NCBI GenBank assembly: GCA_903859705.1
Contig: CAIONQ010000133.1
Span: forward strand, 34,706 to 98,705
Source of the DNA: an uncultured Chthonomonas sp.
GTDB lineage: Bacteria; Armatimonadota; Chthonomonadetes; Chthonomonadales; Chthonomonadaceae
DNA: 64,000 nt
Direction: 5' to 3'
A program made the position numbers and the translations under genes. This document shows, one piece after another, positions 35,701-43,157 of the stretch (positions within the stretch are counted from its first letter, which is position 1; each line of letters starts with the position of its first letter). The notes beneath the pieces are model-generated. The model searched no databases. It was not told the DNA's origin and saw only the letters and a list, made by a program, of their open reading frames with translations.

Positions 35701-35916
35701 TTCCGTTTGCTTCCGAGCTTTCTCCTGCTCATCTCCACGTACTCTGTTAAGAGCGCGCCAGATAGATTCGAAGAGAGTGCGCGCCAGCTTCAAATGCGAA
35801 TCTCCGGGATCCAAGCCACGCCTATCCGCCTTGTAGGTTCTGCCCTGTTGTTGCAGTTGTTCGAGCAGCGCCTCTGTAATCACCGACTCATAAATTCCCG
35901 GCTTCAACTCATCCAT
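32797..35916 (-). CDS. PLD-nuclease / superfamily-2 helicase / DUF3427 fusion protein
   Basis: A 1039-residue multidomain protein. The N-terminal ~300 residues contain a phospholipase-D-like (HKD) nuclease site (KLHAKAWLFHRITGFDTAYI then GSSNISRAAL). The helicase core has the Walker A AATGTGKTVVAALDF, Walker B VVVDEFHHAHAG, motif III LTATPERTDG and motif VI QQLGRGLRNCEGKPC. The C-terminus is DUF3427 (RNARYSRDELMAAFGLNT). The ATG at 35916 has an AAGGGAAG site; the upstream extension is rejected. Such COG3886-COG1061 fusions are found in mobile or defence contexts, but a role here is inference. Confidence 0.9.
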   Translation of the reverse strand: MDELKPGIYESVITEALLEQLQQQGRTYKADRRGLDPGDSHLKLARTLFESIWRALNRVRGDEQEKARKQTEVCNRLIEILASAELLDANDNIVLPPQLLTAVYDAIYEKPPFSGSVIPLNESALLVNAGDSVNLSAAIQGEISSADSVDLLCAFINFTGIQVLHKQLEALCTRGRLRVITTTYLGATQQKAIDLLVKLGAEVKITYEQPPSSTKLHAKAWLFHRITGFDTAYIGSSNISRAALVDGLEWNVRLSNAECPAIIKKFKSTFEDYWLDERFEQYVPGTDNDKLKRALASYNKVDSDSAAISFLDVHPMPHQQQMLQMLAIQRERHGRNYNLIVAATGTGKTVVAALDFKRLAAGGRPPSLLFVAHRKEILTQSQFTYRNVLREGGFGELWVDGEVPTEYRHVFASIQTLARFDTVPFAPNAFDIVVVDEFHHAHAGTYRKLLEYLQPKYLLGLTATPERTDGFDVRRFFDGQADVELRLWDALQSQLLCPFVYFGLADNTDLSDVEWRQGHYDIGALEQKYVRQGENRAALVLAQLEKHVLAVDQMRAIGFCVSKAHAEFMAAYFNKCNVHSIALTADSPPEVRRSAVSRLRLCEINIIFAVDIFNEGVDIPAVDTVLFLRPTESATIFLQQLGRGLRNCEGKPCLTVLDFIGKQYERFRFDMRYRALTGQTRKQLAESVTRGFATLPPGCSITLDRVSTQEVLRSIQNSLPNNTKALVYELQSLASTVNEISLSGYLEHTGISAEDLYTKTRCFTTLKQKAGLVSLTDELKAAEERFGMKLYRTLTTDDNRRLEYYVNQLKSAQAPRVDTLHPYQQRLLYMLAATLKPNISLPELQDEVDALWQSGPIREELIELLTLINEQADCITYDLEPDELRQIPLRRNARYSRDELMAAFGLNTPSSLREGVRYFDEQKTDVLLVTLRKTEKEYSESTRYRDYPISRDLFHWESQSRTRASHSAGKRYITHQKDGGYVVLMVREQKELDGVPQPYYCLGTADYVSHESEMPMQIVWKLHHPIPETLYQRFRQAAG

Positions 35917-36155
35917 GCAAAACTTCCCTTCGTTCGGAGGGTGATCGTAACCATGGCACATTGCATTAAACAAATAGGATTCCGCTGGCGATGGCCAACA
36001 CATTAACTATACCAGGAACGTGAAAGCGAGGCGAGGAAGTTAGAAAAAGGTAGGGAGTTCGGTCGCTATGCTCAGGTAGGGCATACAAGGAAGTTAGGGC
36101 AAGCGAGGAAGTTAGGAATACAAGGAAGTTAGTAAGAGGGTTCTGCACTACATTG

Positions 36156-36286
36156 CCGCATTCCACGCGCAGTTTGGTAGGGAGGCTTTGTGCGTATATG
36201 CGCTGCTACACACCGTTCGTACCTCACGGCTACAGCGCGGGCGGCACCATCTGCTTTGTTGGTGTTTTAGCGCCGGGTCGGCGCTT
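36156..36286. repeat. 131-bp direct repeat, copy 1
   Basis: Identical to 36331-36461 except for one base (CACGGCTACA versus CACGGTTACA). The unit ends in the hairpin AGCGCCGGGTCGGCGCT. Just upstream (36017-36135) lies a run of short GAGGAAGTTAG-like words. Confidence 0.95.
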
Positions 36287-36330
36287 ATTCAACGGCATTG
36301 CCTGAGCAGGCTCCTCGTTAACCGTAGCGT

Positions 36331-36461
36331 CCGCATTCCACGCGCAGTTTGGTAGGGAGGCTTTGTGCGTATATGCGCTGCTACACACCGTTCGTACCTC
36401 ACGGTTACAGCGCGGGCGGCACCATCTGCTTTGTTGGTGTTTTAGCGCCGGGTCGGCGCTT
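36331..36461. repeat. 131-bp direct repeat, copy 2
   Basis: Second copy of the unit, 175 bp downstream of the first with a 44-bp spacer. It ends 22 bp before the TATAAT that probably serves the M48 peptidase gene. Confidence 0.95.
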
Positions 36462-36482
36462 CCCTTTTCACACCCTTCCTGA

Positions 36483-36488
36483 TATAAT
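36483..36488 (+). promoter_or_regulatory. TATAAT -10 element of the peptidase gene
   Basis: A perfect TATAAT 26 bases before the chosen ATG (36514). The -35 region (TTTTCACACCC) is poor, so this is a modest call. Confidence 0.4.
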
Positions 36489-36513
36489 CGTTTGTATACT
36501 CGGAGTGGATTGC

Positions 36514-37317
36514 ATGCCGGGTATTGCCCTCGGGGATTTTGCGCTTATGCTCTCTCGCAATGCAATTCAGGTTTCACGTTTTGTGGCGCGCCGCAACCTG
36601 CGGCTACTGCCGCTACTGCTTGCCATCCTTACCATGCCCGGCCTAACTGGCTGCCGCACCAAAAGCTTCTTCAGCACCAAGCAAGAGGTAAACATGGGCA
36701 AGGAGGTTTCACGCCAGGTTGAGCAGGAGTACCGGGTAGATACCTCTTCTGAGGATGCCGAGCGTGTGCGCAGGGTGGGGCAGGCTCTGCTGGATCATAT
36801 GGATAGGCGTGATGTTCCGTACTCTTTTAAAGTGCTGGATGGCCGCACTATCAACGCCTTTTCGCTACCGGGCGGGCCGGTATATGTTTACCGCGGCTTA
36901 CTGGACCTTATGGGCCCGGATGATGATGCCCTTGCGGGCGTGCTTGGCCACGAATGCGGGCACATTAATGCCCGCCATGCTGCCCGGCAAATATCATCCA
37001 TGTACGCCACCAACCTTATTCTCCTGCCCATCCCCAACCCAACCGTGGCAAACCTTGCGGGCGGCATTTCAGAAATTGTGAACCTTAAATACAGCCGGGA
37101 CGATGAGTACGAGGCAGATAGGCGTGGCCTTAGCTATGCCCACTTTGCCCACTTCGATCCCAACGGCCTCATCCACTTTTTTGAGAAGCTGCAGCGCACA
37201 GAAAAAAGAGAGGGCGGTTCTGGGCCAGAATGGCAGCAGAATCACCCCCTCACAAAGGCCCGCATACTAAAGGCCCAGAGCATTATCGATCACAAAGATT
37301 TTCGGTACGGCCAGTAG
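36514..37317 (+). CDS. M48-family metallopeptidase lipoprotein
   Basis: A 267-residue zinc peptidase. The N-terminus carries a lipoprotein signal (LLPLLLAILTMPGLTGC, with LTGC lipobox). The zinc motif is LGHECGHINARHA (HExxH form), with a third ligand in EYEADRRGLSYAHF. The ATG at 36514 has GGAG eight bases upstream; an ATG at 36547 and an upstream frame from 36349 are alternatives. It converges with valS. Homologues (BepA/LoiP-like) act in outer-membrane quality control, but that is inferred. Confidence 0.85.
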   Translation: MPGIALGDFALMLSRNAIQVSRFVARRNLRLLPLLLAILTMPGLTGCRTKSFFSTKQEVNMGKEVSRQVEQEYRVDTSSEDAERVRRVGQALLDHMDRRDVPYSFKVLDGRTINAFSLPGGPVYVYRGLLDLMGPDDDALAGVLGHECGHINARHAARQISSMYATNLILLPIPNPTVANLAGGISEIVNLKYSRDDEYEADRRGLSYAHFAHFDPNGLIHFFEKLQRTEKREGGSGPEWQQNHPLTKARILKAQSIIDHKDFRYGQ

Positions 37318-37341
37318 GCGATTGCGGTTCGCAAACGCCTA
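37315..37341. terminator. Hairpin between convergent genes
   Basis: TAGGCG-A-TTGCG pairs with CGCAA-A-CGCCTA around GTT, overlapping the peptidase stop codon. It may terminate either gene; there is no strong T-run. Confidence 0.5.
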
Positions 37342-37360
37342 CTCCCGTTAAACCCCTGCC

Positions 37361-40120
37361 TCAGTTTGCAGCAAACAGCGTGCGCCTTTCGGCCAGTTTG
37401 CGCTGCTTATCCTGCCAATCGGTTAATATTGCACGCTCTTTTTCTACCACTTCCGGGTTGGCCCGCTCCACAAAGTTGGGGTTAGAGAGCTTGGCGAGGC
37501 TGCGCTCTATCTCTTTAGTTATAGATGCCAGCTCTTTATCTATGCGCTCCAGCTCCCGCTTCAGATCTACCGAATCCCCAATTTCCAGGAACATCTCCGC
37601 GCCCGTAATTGGCGAGCCAATCCAGGTGCCGGTGCCTGCCGCCGGGCCTGCCGTTGCAATGGTTAGCTCCGATAGGCGTGCCAGGCTGGCAATAAGATCC
37701 CGGTTTGCCGTTAGCGTTGCCAGCACGGTTTCTCCGGCCGCTGCCGCCGCCCCTTTCAGGAAGGGCGCCGGCGATATGGCCAGCTCTTGCCGCAGGTTGC
37801 GTAGGGCGCGTGTGGCATCTATGGTAGTGCCAATGGCGCTCTCCGCCTCTGGATCTACCCACTCTGCAACCGGCTGCGGGTAGGTTGCCGTGCAGATGGT
37901 ATCTCCCACATGCGGCAGCGCCTGCCATATCTCTTCGGTAATAAACGGAATAACCGGGTGCATCAGGCGCAGGGTGGTTTCCAGCACATAGGCCAGCATG
38001 TTCTGGGCGGTTTTGCGCTCGCTGCCATCGCCCTCTGCACGCAGGCGGGGCTTTGCCAGCTCCACATACCAATCGCAGAAATCGTTCCAGAAGAACTGGT
38101 AGATTGCGCGGGTGGCATCATCCATATCGTAGGTTGCCAGCGATGCGTTCACCTGCTCTATGGTGGCGGTAAGGCGCGAAAGTATCCACCTATCTGCCAG
38201 GGATTGCTCTGCACGTGCTGGCAGTGCTCCGGTGGTGGCATCATCCAGGTTCATAAGCACAAAGCGGCTTGCATTCCACAGCTTGTTGCAGAAGTTGCCT
38301 GCAATATCTGTGCGCTGCTCGCTAAACTTAATATCCTGATTTTTGCCCGCCTGCTGCATCAGCGAAAATCGGGTGGCATCCGCGCCGTATTTGTCTATCA
38401 GATCGATAGGATCTATGCCGTTGCCAAGCGATTTGCTCATGCGGCGGCCTTTTTCATCCAGAACGGTGGCGTGGATGTACACATCTCTAAATGGAATAAT
38501 GGATACCAGCTCATCCGTTTCACTTCCCAGCCAGGTTCCGAGCTCGGCCGTTTCGCGGTTGCGCTTTATAAAATCCAAACCGGTCATTATCATACGGGCC
38601 ACCCACAGGTAGAGAATCTCCTGTGCGGTGGATAGAAGATTGGTGGGATAGAAGTAATCCAGATCGGCGTTATCTGTTGGCCAACCCAGCACGGCATGGG
38701 GCCATAATGCCGAAGAGAACCACGTATCCAGCACATCCTCATCCTGCCAGCAGTTTTCGGTGCCCAGGGCAGCCACGGCCTCTTCCCGGCTACGTGCAAA
38801 GGCATGGCGAGGCTGGCCGCCCTCCCCTTCGTTGGTCCACCAAACGGGTATTCGGTGCCCCCACCATAGCTGGCGGCTTATGCACCATGGGCGAATATTC
38901 TCCATCCAGTGCAGATAGATATCTTCGTACCTATCTGGTATAAACCGAATCTTGCCCTCTTTAACCACCCTTATGGCAGGCTCTGCCAGCGGCTTCATAT
39001 CTACAAACCACTGCTCAGAAAGCAGGGGTTCTATAACCTCTTTAGAGCGGTCTGAAATGGGGGTTTGAATGGTGTAGTCCTCAATCTTCTCCAGAAGATC
39101 CAGCTCCTCCATCATCGCCACCACCTTTTTGCGGGCCTCAAACCTATCCAGGCCAACAAACTCCGGGCCGGCAAGCTCCGTCATAGAGCCATCTTTGCCA
39201 ATTACAATATGTTGCGGCAGGTTGTTGCGCACGCCGCACTCAAAGTCGTTCAGATCATGCGCAGGGGTAACCTTCACCGCGCCAGATCCGAACTCTGGCT
39301 TGGCATAATCATCTGCAATCAGCGGTATTTCCCGCTCGGTAAGCGGCAGCTTCAGCATTTTACCAAAGTGTGGCTGGTAGCGCTCATCGGTTGGGTTGGC
39401 GGCCACGGCCGCATCGCCCAGCAGGGTTTCTGGCCGGGTGGTGGCAATGGTTATGTGCCCGCTACCATCTGCAAATGGGTATCTAAAGTGATACAGTTTG
39501 CCTTTGCGCTCTTCGGTAATTACCTCGATATCAGAAACGGCCGATTGAAACTTTACATCCCAGTTAACAACGCGGGTGCCGCGGTAAATGAGGCCCCGCT
39601 CATACCAGCTTTTAAACTCTTCCATAATGGCATCCACATAGGTGGCATCCATTGTAAAGCGCACGCGATCCCAATCGTAACCGCATCCCAGCTTTTCAAA
39701 CTGAAAGTATATGCGGCTTCCATACTGTTCTCGCCACTCCCAGCAGCGCTCTATAAACGCTTCTCGGCCCAGATCCTGGCGTTTAATGCCCTCTTTGGCA
39801 AGCGTGCGTTCCACCACGTTCTGGGTGGCAATGCCGGCATGGTCGGTGCCTGGTATGCATAGTGCAGAGTAGCCCCGCATGCGGTGCCAGCGGGTCATTG
39901 CATCTAAAATGGTGTTGTTTAGCGCATGGCCCATATGCAGGCTGCCGGTTACATTGGGTGGGGGAATGGTGATGCTGAATGCCGGCTTACTGGCATCTGG
40001 CTCAGCATGAAACACCCCGGCATCTTTCCAGGTTTTGTACCATTTAGGTTCTATGGCAGCCGGCTCGTAGTTTTTTGCGAGTTCCGGTGTTGCCGAAGGT
40101 GTGTTCTCTGTTTCAGACAT
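37361..40120 (-). CDS. valS: Valyl-tRNA synthetase
   Basis: A 919-residue class I aminoacyl-tRNA synthetase. The HIGH motif is in PPPNVTGSLHMGHALNN and the KMSKS-like motif is GRRMSKSLGNG. The CP1 editing domain, anticodon-binding domain and C-terminal coiled coil (LERIDKELASITKEIERSLA) are all present. The ATG at 40120 has AGGAG upstream. Expression is controlled by a T-box leader immediately upstream (40135-40460). It converges on the M48 gene. Confidence 0.97.
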   Translation of the reverse strand: MSETENTPSATPELAKNYEPAAIEPKWYKTWKDAGVFHAEPDASKPAFSITIPPPNVTGSLHMGHALNNTILDAMTRWHRMRGYSALCIPGTDHAGIATQNVVERTLAKEGIKRQDLGREAFIERCWEWREQYGSRIYFQFEKLGCGYDWDRVRFTMDATYVDAIMEEFKSWYERGLIYRGTRVVNWDVKFQSAVSDIEVITEERKGKLYHFRYPFADGSGHITIATTRPETLLGDAAVAANPTDERYQPHFGKMLKLPLTEREIPLIADDYAKPEFGSGAVKVTPAHDLNDFECGVRNNLPQHIVIGKDGSMTELAGPEFVGLDRFEARKKVVAMMEELDLLEKIEDYTIQTPISDRSKEVIEPLLSEQWFVDMKPLAEPAIRVVKEGKIRFIPDRYEDIYLHWMENIRPWCISRQLWWGHRIPVWWTNEGEGGQPRHAFARSREEAVAALGTENCWQDEDVLDTWFSSALWPHAVLGWPTDNADLDYFYPTNLLSTAQEILYLWVARMIMTGLDFIKRNRETAELGTWLGSETDELVSIIPFRDVYIHATVLDEKGRRMSKSLGNGIDPIDLIDKYGADATRFSLMQQAGKNQDIKFSEQRTDIAGNFCNKLWNASRFVLMNLDDATTGALPARAEQSLADRWILSRLTATIEQVNASLATYDMDDATRAIYQFFWNDFCDWYVELAKPRLRAEGDGSERKTAQNMLAYVLETTLRLMHPVIPFITEEIWQALPHVGDTICTATYPQPVAEWVDPEAESAIGTTIDATRALRNLRQELAISPAPFLKGAAAAAGETVLATLTANRDLIASLARLSELTIATAGPAAGTGTWIGSPITGAEMFLEIGDSVDLKRELERIDKELASITKEIERSLAKLSNPNFVERANPEVVEKERAILTDWQDKQRKLAERRTLFAAN

Positions 40121-40134
40121 TCTTTTTCTCCTGC

Positions 40135-40460
40135 CTGGCATCTCTGCCGATAAAACAAAAAGCCCGCGCCCCTCCTGTTAAGAAGGGCGCGGGCCGAGAA
40201 GCTCGAATCGCGTGGTACCACCTTCGTTCCTTCCGGCAGTTGAGGCATAGCCACAATGCCAGAGGGCACTCGATACGCTGTAACGGGCGCACCCGGCAAC
40301 TGCTAAGGCAGAAAACTGGCCTTTGGGGCACAGAACCTGCGGTTCACAGTGCGGCTCCGGGGCGACCTTCAACCCGTACTCGTGAGAGGGCTTGCAGCAT
40401 CTGCCCTCCTCTCTGGCACGTTTCCGGGTTTACTCTTCCCCTTCTCAGCCTGATACCTAA
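40135..40460 (-). ncRNA. T-box leader (tRNA-Val-sensing) of valS
   Basis: On the minus strand the T-box motif reads AAGGTGGTACCACGCG (core at 40209-40224). It is followed by a GC-rich terminator hairpin at 40162-40193 and a TTTTTGTTTTA tail. The stem I region carries AGAGAG and GCAAGCC-type elements and a likely specifier GTC (40366-40364, in GAAGGTCGCCCC), a valine codon, matching the downstream gene. Uncharged tRNA-Val would favour the antiterminator and read-through. Confidence 0.88.
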
Positions 40461-40467
40461 AACAAAA

Positions 40468-40491
40468 GCCGATCAACGCGGGTTGATCGGC
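40468..40491 (-). terminator. Intrinsic terminator after tRNA-Leu
   Basis: A ten-base stem (GCCGATCAAC with its complement) and four-base loop, followed on the minus strand by TTTTGTTTTA. It sits between tRNA-Leu and the T-box leader. Confidence 0.8.
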
Positions 40492-40534
40492 CGGTTTATC
40501 AATCCGATGAGCGCAAATTGCGCCATTCGGAAAA

Positions 40535-40617
40535 TGCCCAAGAGAGGAGTCGAACCTCCAAGCCCTTGCGAGCACTGGCACCTGAAGCCAGCGTGTTTGC
40601 CATTTCACCACCTGGGC
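40535..40617 (-). tRNA. tRNA-Leu (CAG)
   Basis: An 83-base minus-strand tRNA. The acceptor stem GCCCAGG pairs with the 3' CTTGGGC followed by discriminator A. The anticodon loop is CTTCAGG (anticodon CAG), with a long variable arm (TGCTCGCAAGGGCTT) and T-loop GGTTCGACTCC. The 3' CCA is not encoded. A TTGACA/TATAAT promoter lies upstream. Confidence 0.93.
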
Positions 40618-40662
40618 AAGCAACCCCGGTTGGTGCCTGAGGCACCCCGGAATTCTTGCCAA

Positions 40663-40691
40663 ATTATACGGCCTGTGGTACAATCTGTCAA
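40663..40691 (-). promoter_or_regulatory. Consensus promoter for tRNA-Leu (and perhaps the valS leader)
   Basis: On the minus strand TTGACA (40691-40686), a 17-base spacer and TATAAT (40668-40663), perfect at both hexamers. No other clear promoter lies between the tRNA and the T-box. Confidence 0.85.
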
Positions 40692-40759
40692 GGTTGTATG
40701 GCACAAAAACCGGCGCAGTTCGCGGTTGGGAAGCGTGGTTTAGCCGCCAGGAGCTTCTC

Positions 40760-41755
40760 GTGATACTCACCGTTACCCCGAATGCCGCCGTAGACAAAAC
40801 CTACCGAATCGAAGGATTTCGGCTGGATACAGTCAACCGCCCTTCCGAAGGCTTCACCGTCGCAGGCGGTAAAGGCATCAATGTAGCGCGTGTTTATCAA
40901 ACAATGGGTGGCAGCGCGGTAGCCACCGGGTTTCTCGCGGGTGCCAATGGGGAAACCATTGCCGGCGCAATGCGGGAAGAGCGCATTCAGGCTGATTTTG
41001 TTCAGACCCCGGGCGAATCGCGCATCTGCATTGCCATCATCGATCCCCTTACCGGCAGCCAAACAGAGGTAAATGAGAGCGGGCCACACACCACCGCAGG
41101 CAATGTGGAGGCTCTCATTAGCAAAATCCACGGCTTGTTGGTGGCGAATCGCTTCCATTTCGTGGTACTTTGTGGCAGCCTTCCACCCGGGTGCCCCGCA
41201 GATCTGTACGCCAGAATCATTCGTCTGTGCAAAGATCTCGGCATTCGCAGTGTGCTGGATGCCAGCGGAGAGGCGCTTCGCCTCGGCGCTGCAGCCCTGC
41301 CGTGGATGCTAAAGCCCAACCAGGCCGAGCTGGAAAGCCTGGCTGGTAAGCCAATTTCGGATTTGCCGGCGCACACGCAGGCTGCACGCAGCCTGCATAG
41401 CTCCGGAATAGAGCTTGTTGTGGCCACCCGTGGTGCACGCGGTGCCCTCGTCGCCTACCAGGGCGATATGTGGCACGCAGCACCCGGCCCTATAAATTTC
41501 GCCAGTGCGGTTGCCTCCGGAGATTCGTTTGCAGCCGCATTTCTGTGGAGCTGGGAGCAGTCTGAAACACAGGCCTCAACCTCGGTGTCTAACACAGTAG
41601 AAGCCGCCCTGCGGCTGGGTGTGGGTGCGGGCGCTGCCAATGCCGAAGTCATCGGCGCAGGCTTCTGCTCGCGAGAGTCCATCCAGAGGTGTGCGGATCA
41701 GGTCCGCATCACCAGGTTGGAAAACCAAGTGCTAACTCCTACAGAGGGCGGGTAA
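40760..41755 (+). CDS. PfkB-family carbohydrate kinase (1-phosphofructokinase/LacC-like)
   Basis: A 331-residue sugar kinase phosphorylating a sugar phosphate, most like FruK or tagatose-6-phosphate kinase. The N-terminus ILTVTPNAAVDKTYRI is typical, with the GGKGINVARV substrate loop, LCGSLPPGCP and the catalytic segment ASGDSFAAAF near the C-terminus. The GTG start at 40760 has AGGAG seven bases upstream; the longer upstream frame is rejected. It is divergent from tRNA-Leu; no PTS genes are nearby. Confidence 0.88.
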   Translation: MILTVTPNAAVDKTYRIEGFRLDTVNRPSEGFTVAGGKGINVARVYQTMGGSAVATGFLAGANGETIAGAMREERIQADFVQTPGESRICIAIIDPLTGSQTEVNESGPHTTAGNVEALISKIHGLLVANRFHFVVLCGSLPPGCPADLYARIIRLCKDLGIRSVLDASGEALRLGAAALPWMLKPNQAELESLAGKPISDLPAHTQAARSLHSSGIELVVATRGARGALVAYQGDMWHAAPGPINFASAVASGDSFAAAFLWSWEQSETQASTSVSNTVEAALRLGVGAGAANAEVIGAGFCSRESIQRCADQVRITRLENQVLTPTEGG

Positions 41756-41794
41756 CCGTACCTCCTCAAAGAGAACCTAAGGTGGGTGATTGCT

Positions 41795-42169
41795 ATGCTC
41801 GGATTTATTGAGAGCCCCATAGCCTTGATCGCAATGTTTATTGTGGTTCTGATATGCTTTGGGCCAAACAAAGTGCCCGAAATCGCAAATCAGATTGGCC
41901 GCGCTCTGGGCGAATTTAAGCGCGCCACAACAAGCTTTCAGCAATCGGTAAACAACGATATCTTCGATCCGATGAATAGCTACAAGCAAACCAATTACGA
42001 TAGCTACGGCAACCCTTCAGAGTACTCCAGCACCTCAGATGAGATATCCGATAACAGCACGATAGGTTCTACCTATCCATCTCTCCCGGAGGCTGCCGAA
42101 GAAGAAGAGAAGCCACGCGGCGATTTTGCCGCAGCTGCATTTTCAGATGATCAGTACGGCGCAGGCTAA
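41795..42169 (+). CDS. TatA/TatB-like twin-arginine translocase subunit
   Basis: A 124-residue single-pass protein. The N-terminal helix (IALIAMFIVVLICFG) is followed by the TatA hinge and amphipathic helix PNKVPEIANQIGRALGEFKR. The long acidic, Ser/Glu-rich tail suggests a TatB-like member. The ATG at 41795 follows AAGGTGG. It is followed by a second tatA-like gene. Confidence 0.8.
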   Translation: MLGFIESPIALIAMFIVVLICFGPNKVPEIANQIGRALGEFKRATTSFQQSVNNDIFDPMNSYKQTNYDSYGNPSEYSSTSDEISDNSTIGSTYPSLPEAAEEEEKPRGDFAAAAFSDDQYGAG

Positions 42170-42279
42170 GCCACCGTATAACCCGCGAATGCCATACAGC
42201 GCGGCGGAAATGTTCCGTTAAGGTTGTGTTGGCCTTCTAACCCAGATTAAACGGAACCTTTCAGGAGACCGAAGAGACG

Positions 42280-42555
42280 ATGATGACGATTGAATCCGGT
42301 ACCAATATCCTCGCGAACTTTCAGAATCCCACAGTATGGATCATTGTTGGTCTGCTGGCGCTTCTGCTTTTTGGCGGCCAGAAGCTGCCAGAGCTAATGA
42401 GATCGCTTGGCCGCAGCACAACTGAGTTCAAAAAGGGCCTCAACGATACCGGCGATGATGAGCTTAACAAGGACCTTAACAAGGATAAAGAGCGCGAGGC
42501 AGAGGTTCGCCGCCGCGTAGAAGAAGAGATGCGCAAAGAGAAGGAAGGCAAGTAA
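42280..42555 (+). CDS. tatA: TatA sec-independent translocase subunit
   Basis: A 91-residue TatA. The membrane helix VWIIVGLLALLLFGGQKLP carries the FGxxKLP hinge, followed by ELMRSLGRSTTEFKKG and a charged Lys/Glu tail (KDKEREAEVRRRVEEEMRKE). CAGGAGACCGAAGAG precedes the ATG. The window is rich in Tat substrates, so a dedicated TatA pair is sensible; no tatC is visible here. Confidence 0.9.
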   Translation: MMTIESGTNILANFQNPTVWIIVGLLALLLFGGQKLPELMRSLGRSTTEFKKGLNDTGDDELNKDLNKDKEREAEVRRRVEEEMRKEKEGK

Positions 42556-42683
42556 GGCCGCACTTGCGGTATACTTCACCGGTTCTCGCGCTTTTACTGC
42601 CATCGCGCACCGCAATGTAATTCTGGCGGGGCACACGCAGGCCCAAGCTGCGCTGCTATTTTTTAAGGAGCGGATTTCCAGCC

Positions 42684-42944
42684 ATGCATTCAGTACTCAG
42701 GGTACTGTACTGGTTCCTGGTCACCATTCAGTGCCTAACCGGTCTCGCCCTCATATATTTCGTAACGATTCAGGAAAGCAAGAACGATGGCCTCGCTGGC
42801 CAAATCGGTTCTACTACGTCCACCTCGTCCTTTAAGGGCAAGGCTGGCCGAGATGAGCAGCTGAATCTCGTCACCAAAAACATCTCTATGGCGTTCTTCG
42901 CCATCTCGGCTCTGGTTGCCTTCGGCACTGGCCGCTGGGAATAG
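42684..42944 (+). CDS. secG: Preprotein translocase subunit SecG
   Basis: An 86-residue SecG-like protein with two membrane helices (VLYWFLVTIQCLTGLALIYF and AFFAISALVAFGTG) flanking a soluble loop rich in Gly, Ser and Thr (GLAGQIGSTTSTSSFKGKAG). A TTAAGGAG element lies upstream. Its place next to the tatA genes makes this stretch a protein-export cluster. A strong hairpin terminator follows. Confidence 0.85.
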   Translation: MHSVLRVLYWFLVTIQCLTGLALIYFVTIQESKNDGLAGQIGSTTSTSSFKGKAGRDEQLNLVTKNISMAFFAISALVAFGTGRWE

Positions 42945-42982
42945 ATTAAGGCTTTCGCTTTAATCCATTCAAACGAATGCTT

Positions 42983-43018
42983 GTAAGGGAGGCGCAGAAT
43001 GCTCTGCGCCTCCCTTAC
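42983..43018 (+). terminator. Intrinsic terminator after secG
   Basis: A 16-bp stem (GTAAGGGAGGCGCAGA with its complement) and ATGC loop, followed by TGTCTTTG. Confidence 0.8.
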
Positions 43019-43157
43019 TGTCTTTGGCTGGTAGGCCAAATCGGCATTTTTATTCGCAGCACCCCAGTATTGAAGCCAAATGGCTCTCGCCTGCGTACAA
43101 ACTGCATAAGGAAGCCTCCGGCCATAGCATAATCCTCGCCGAAGGCCAGCAAACACC

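Noticed and set aside
36156..36461. CRISPR-like repeat-spacer layout
   Set aside because: Only two units of 131 bp with one 44-bp spacer, too long and too few for a CRISPR array.
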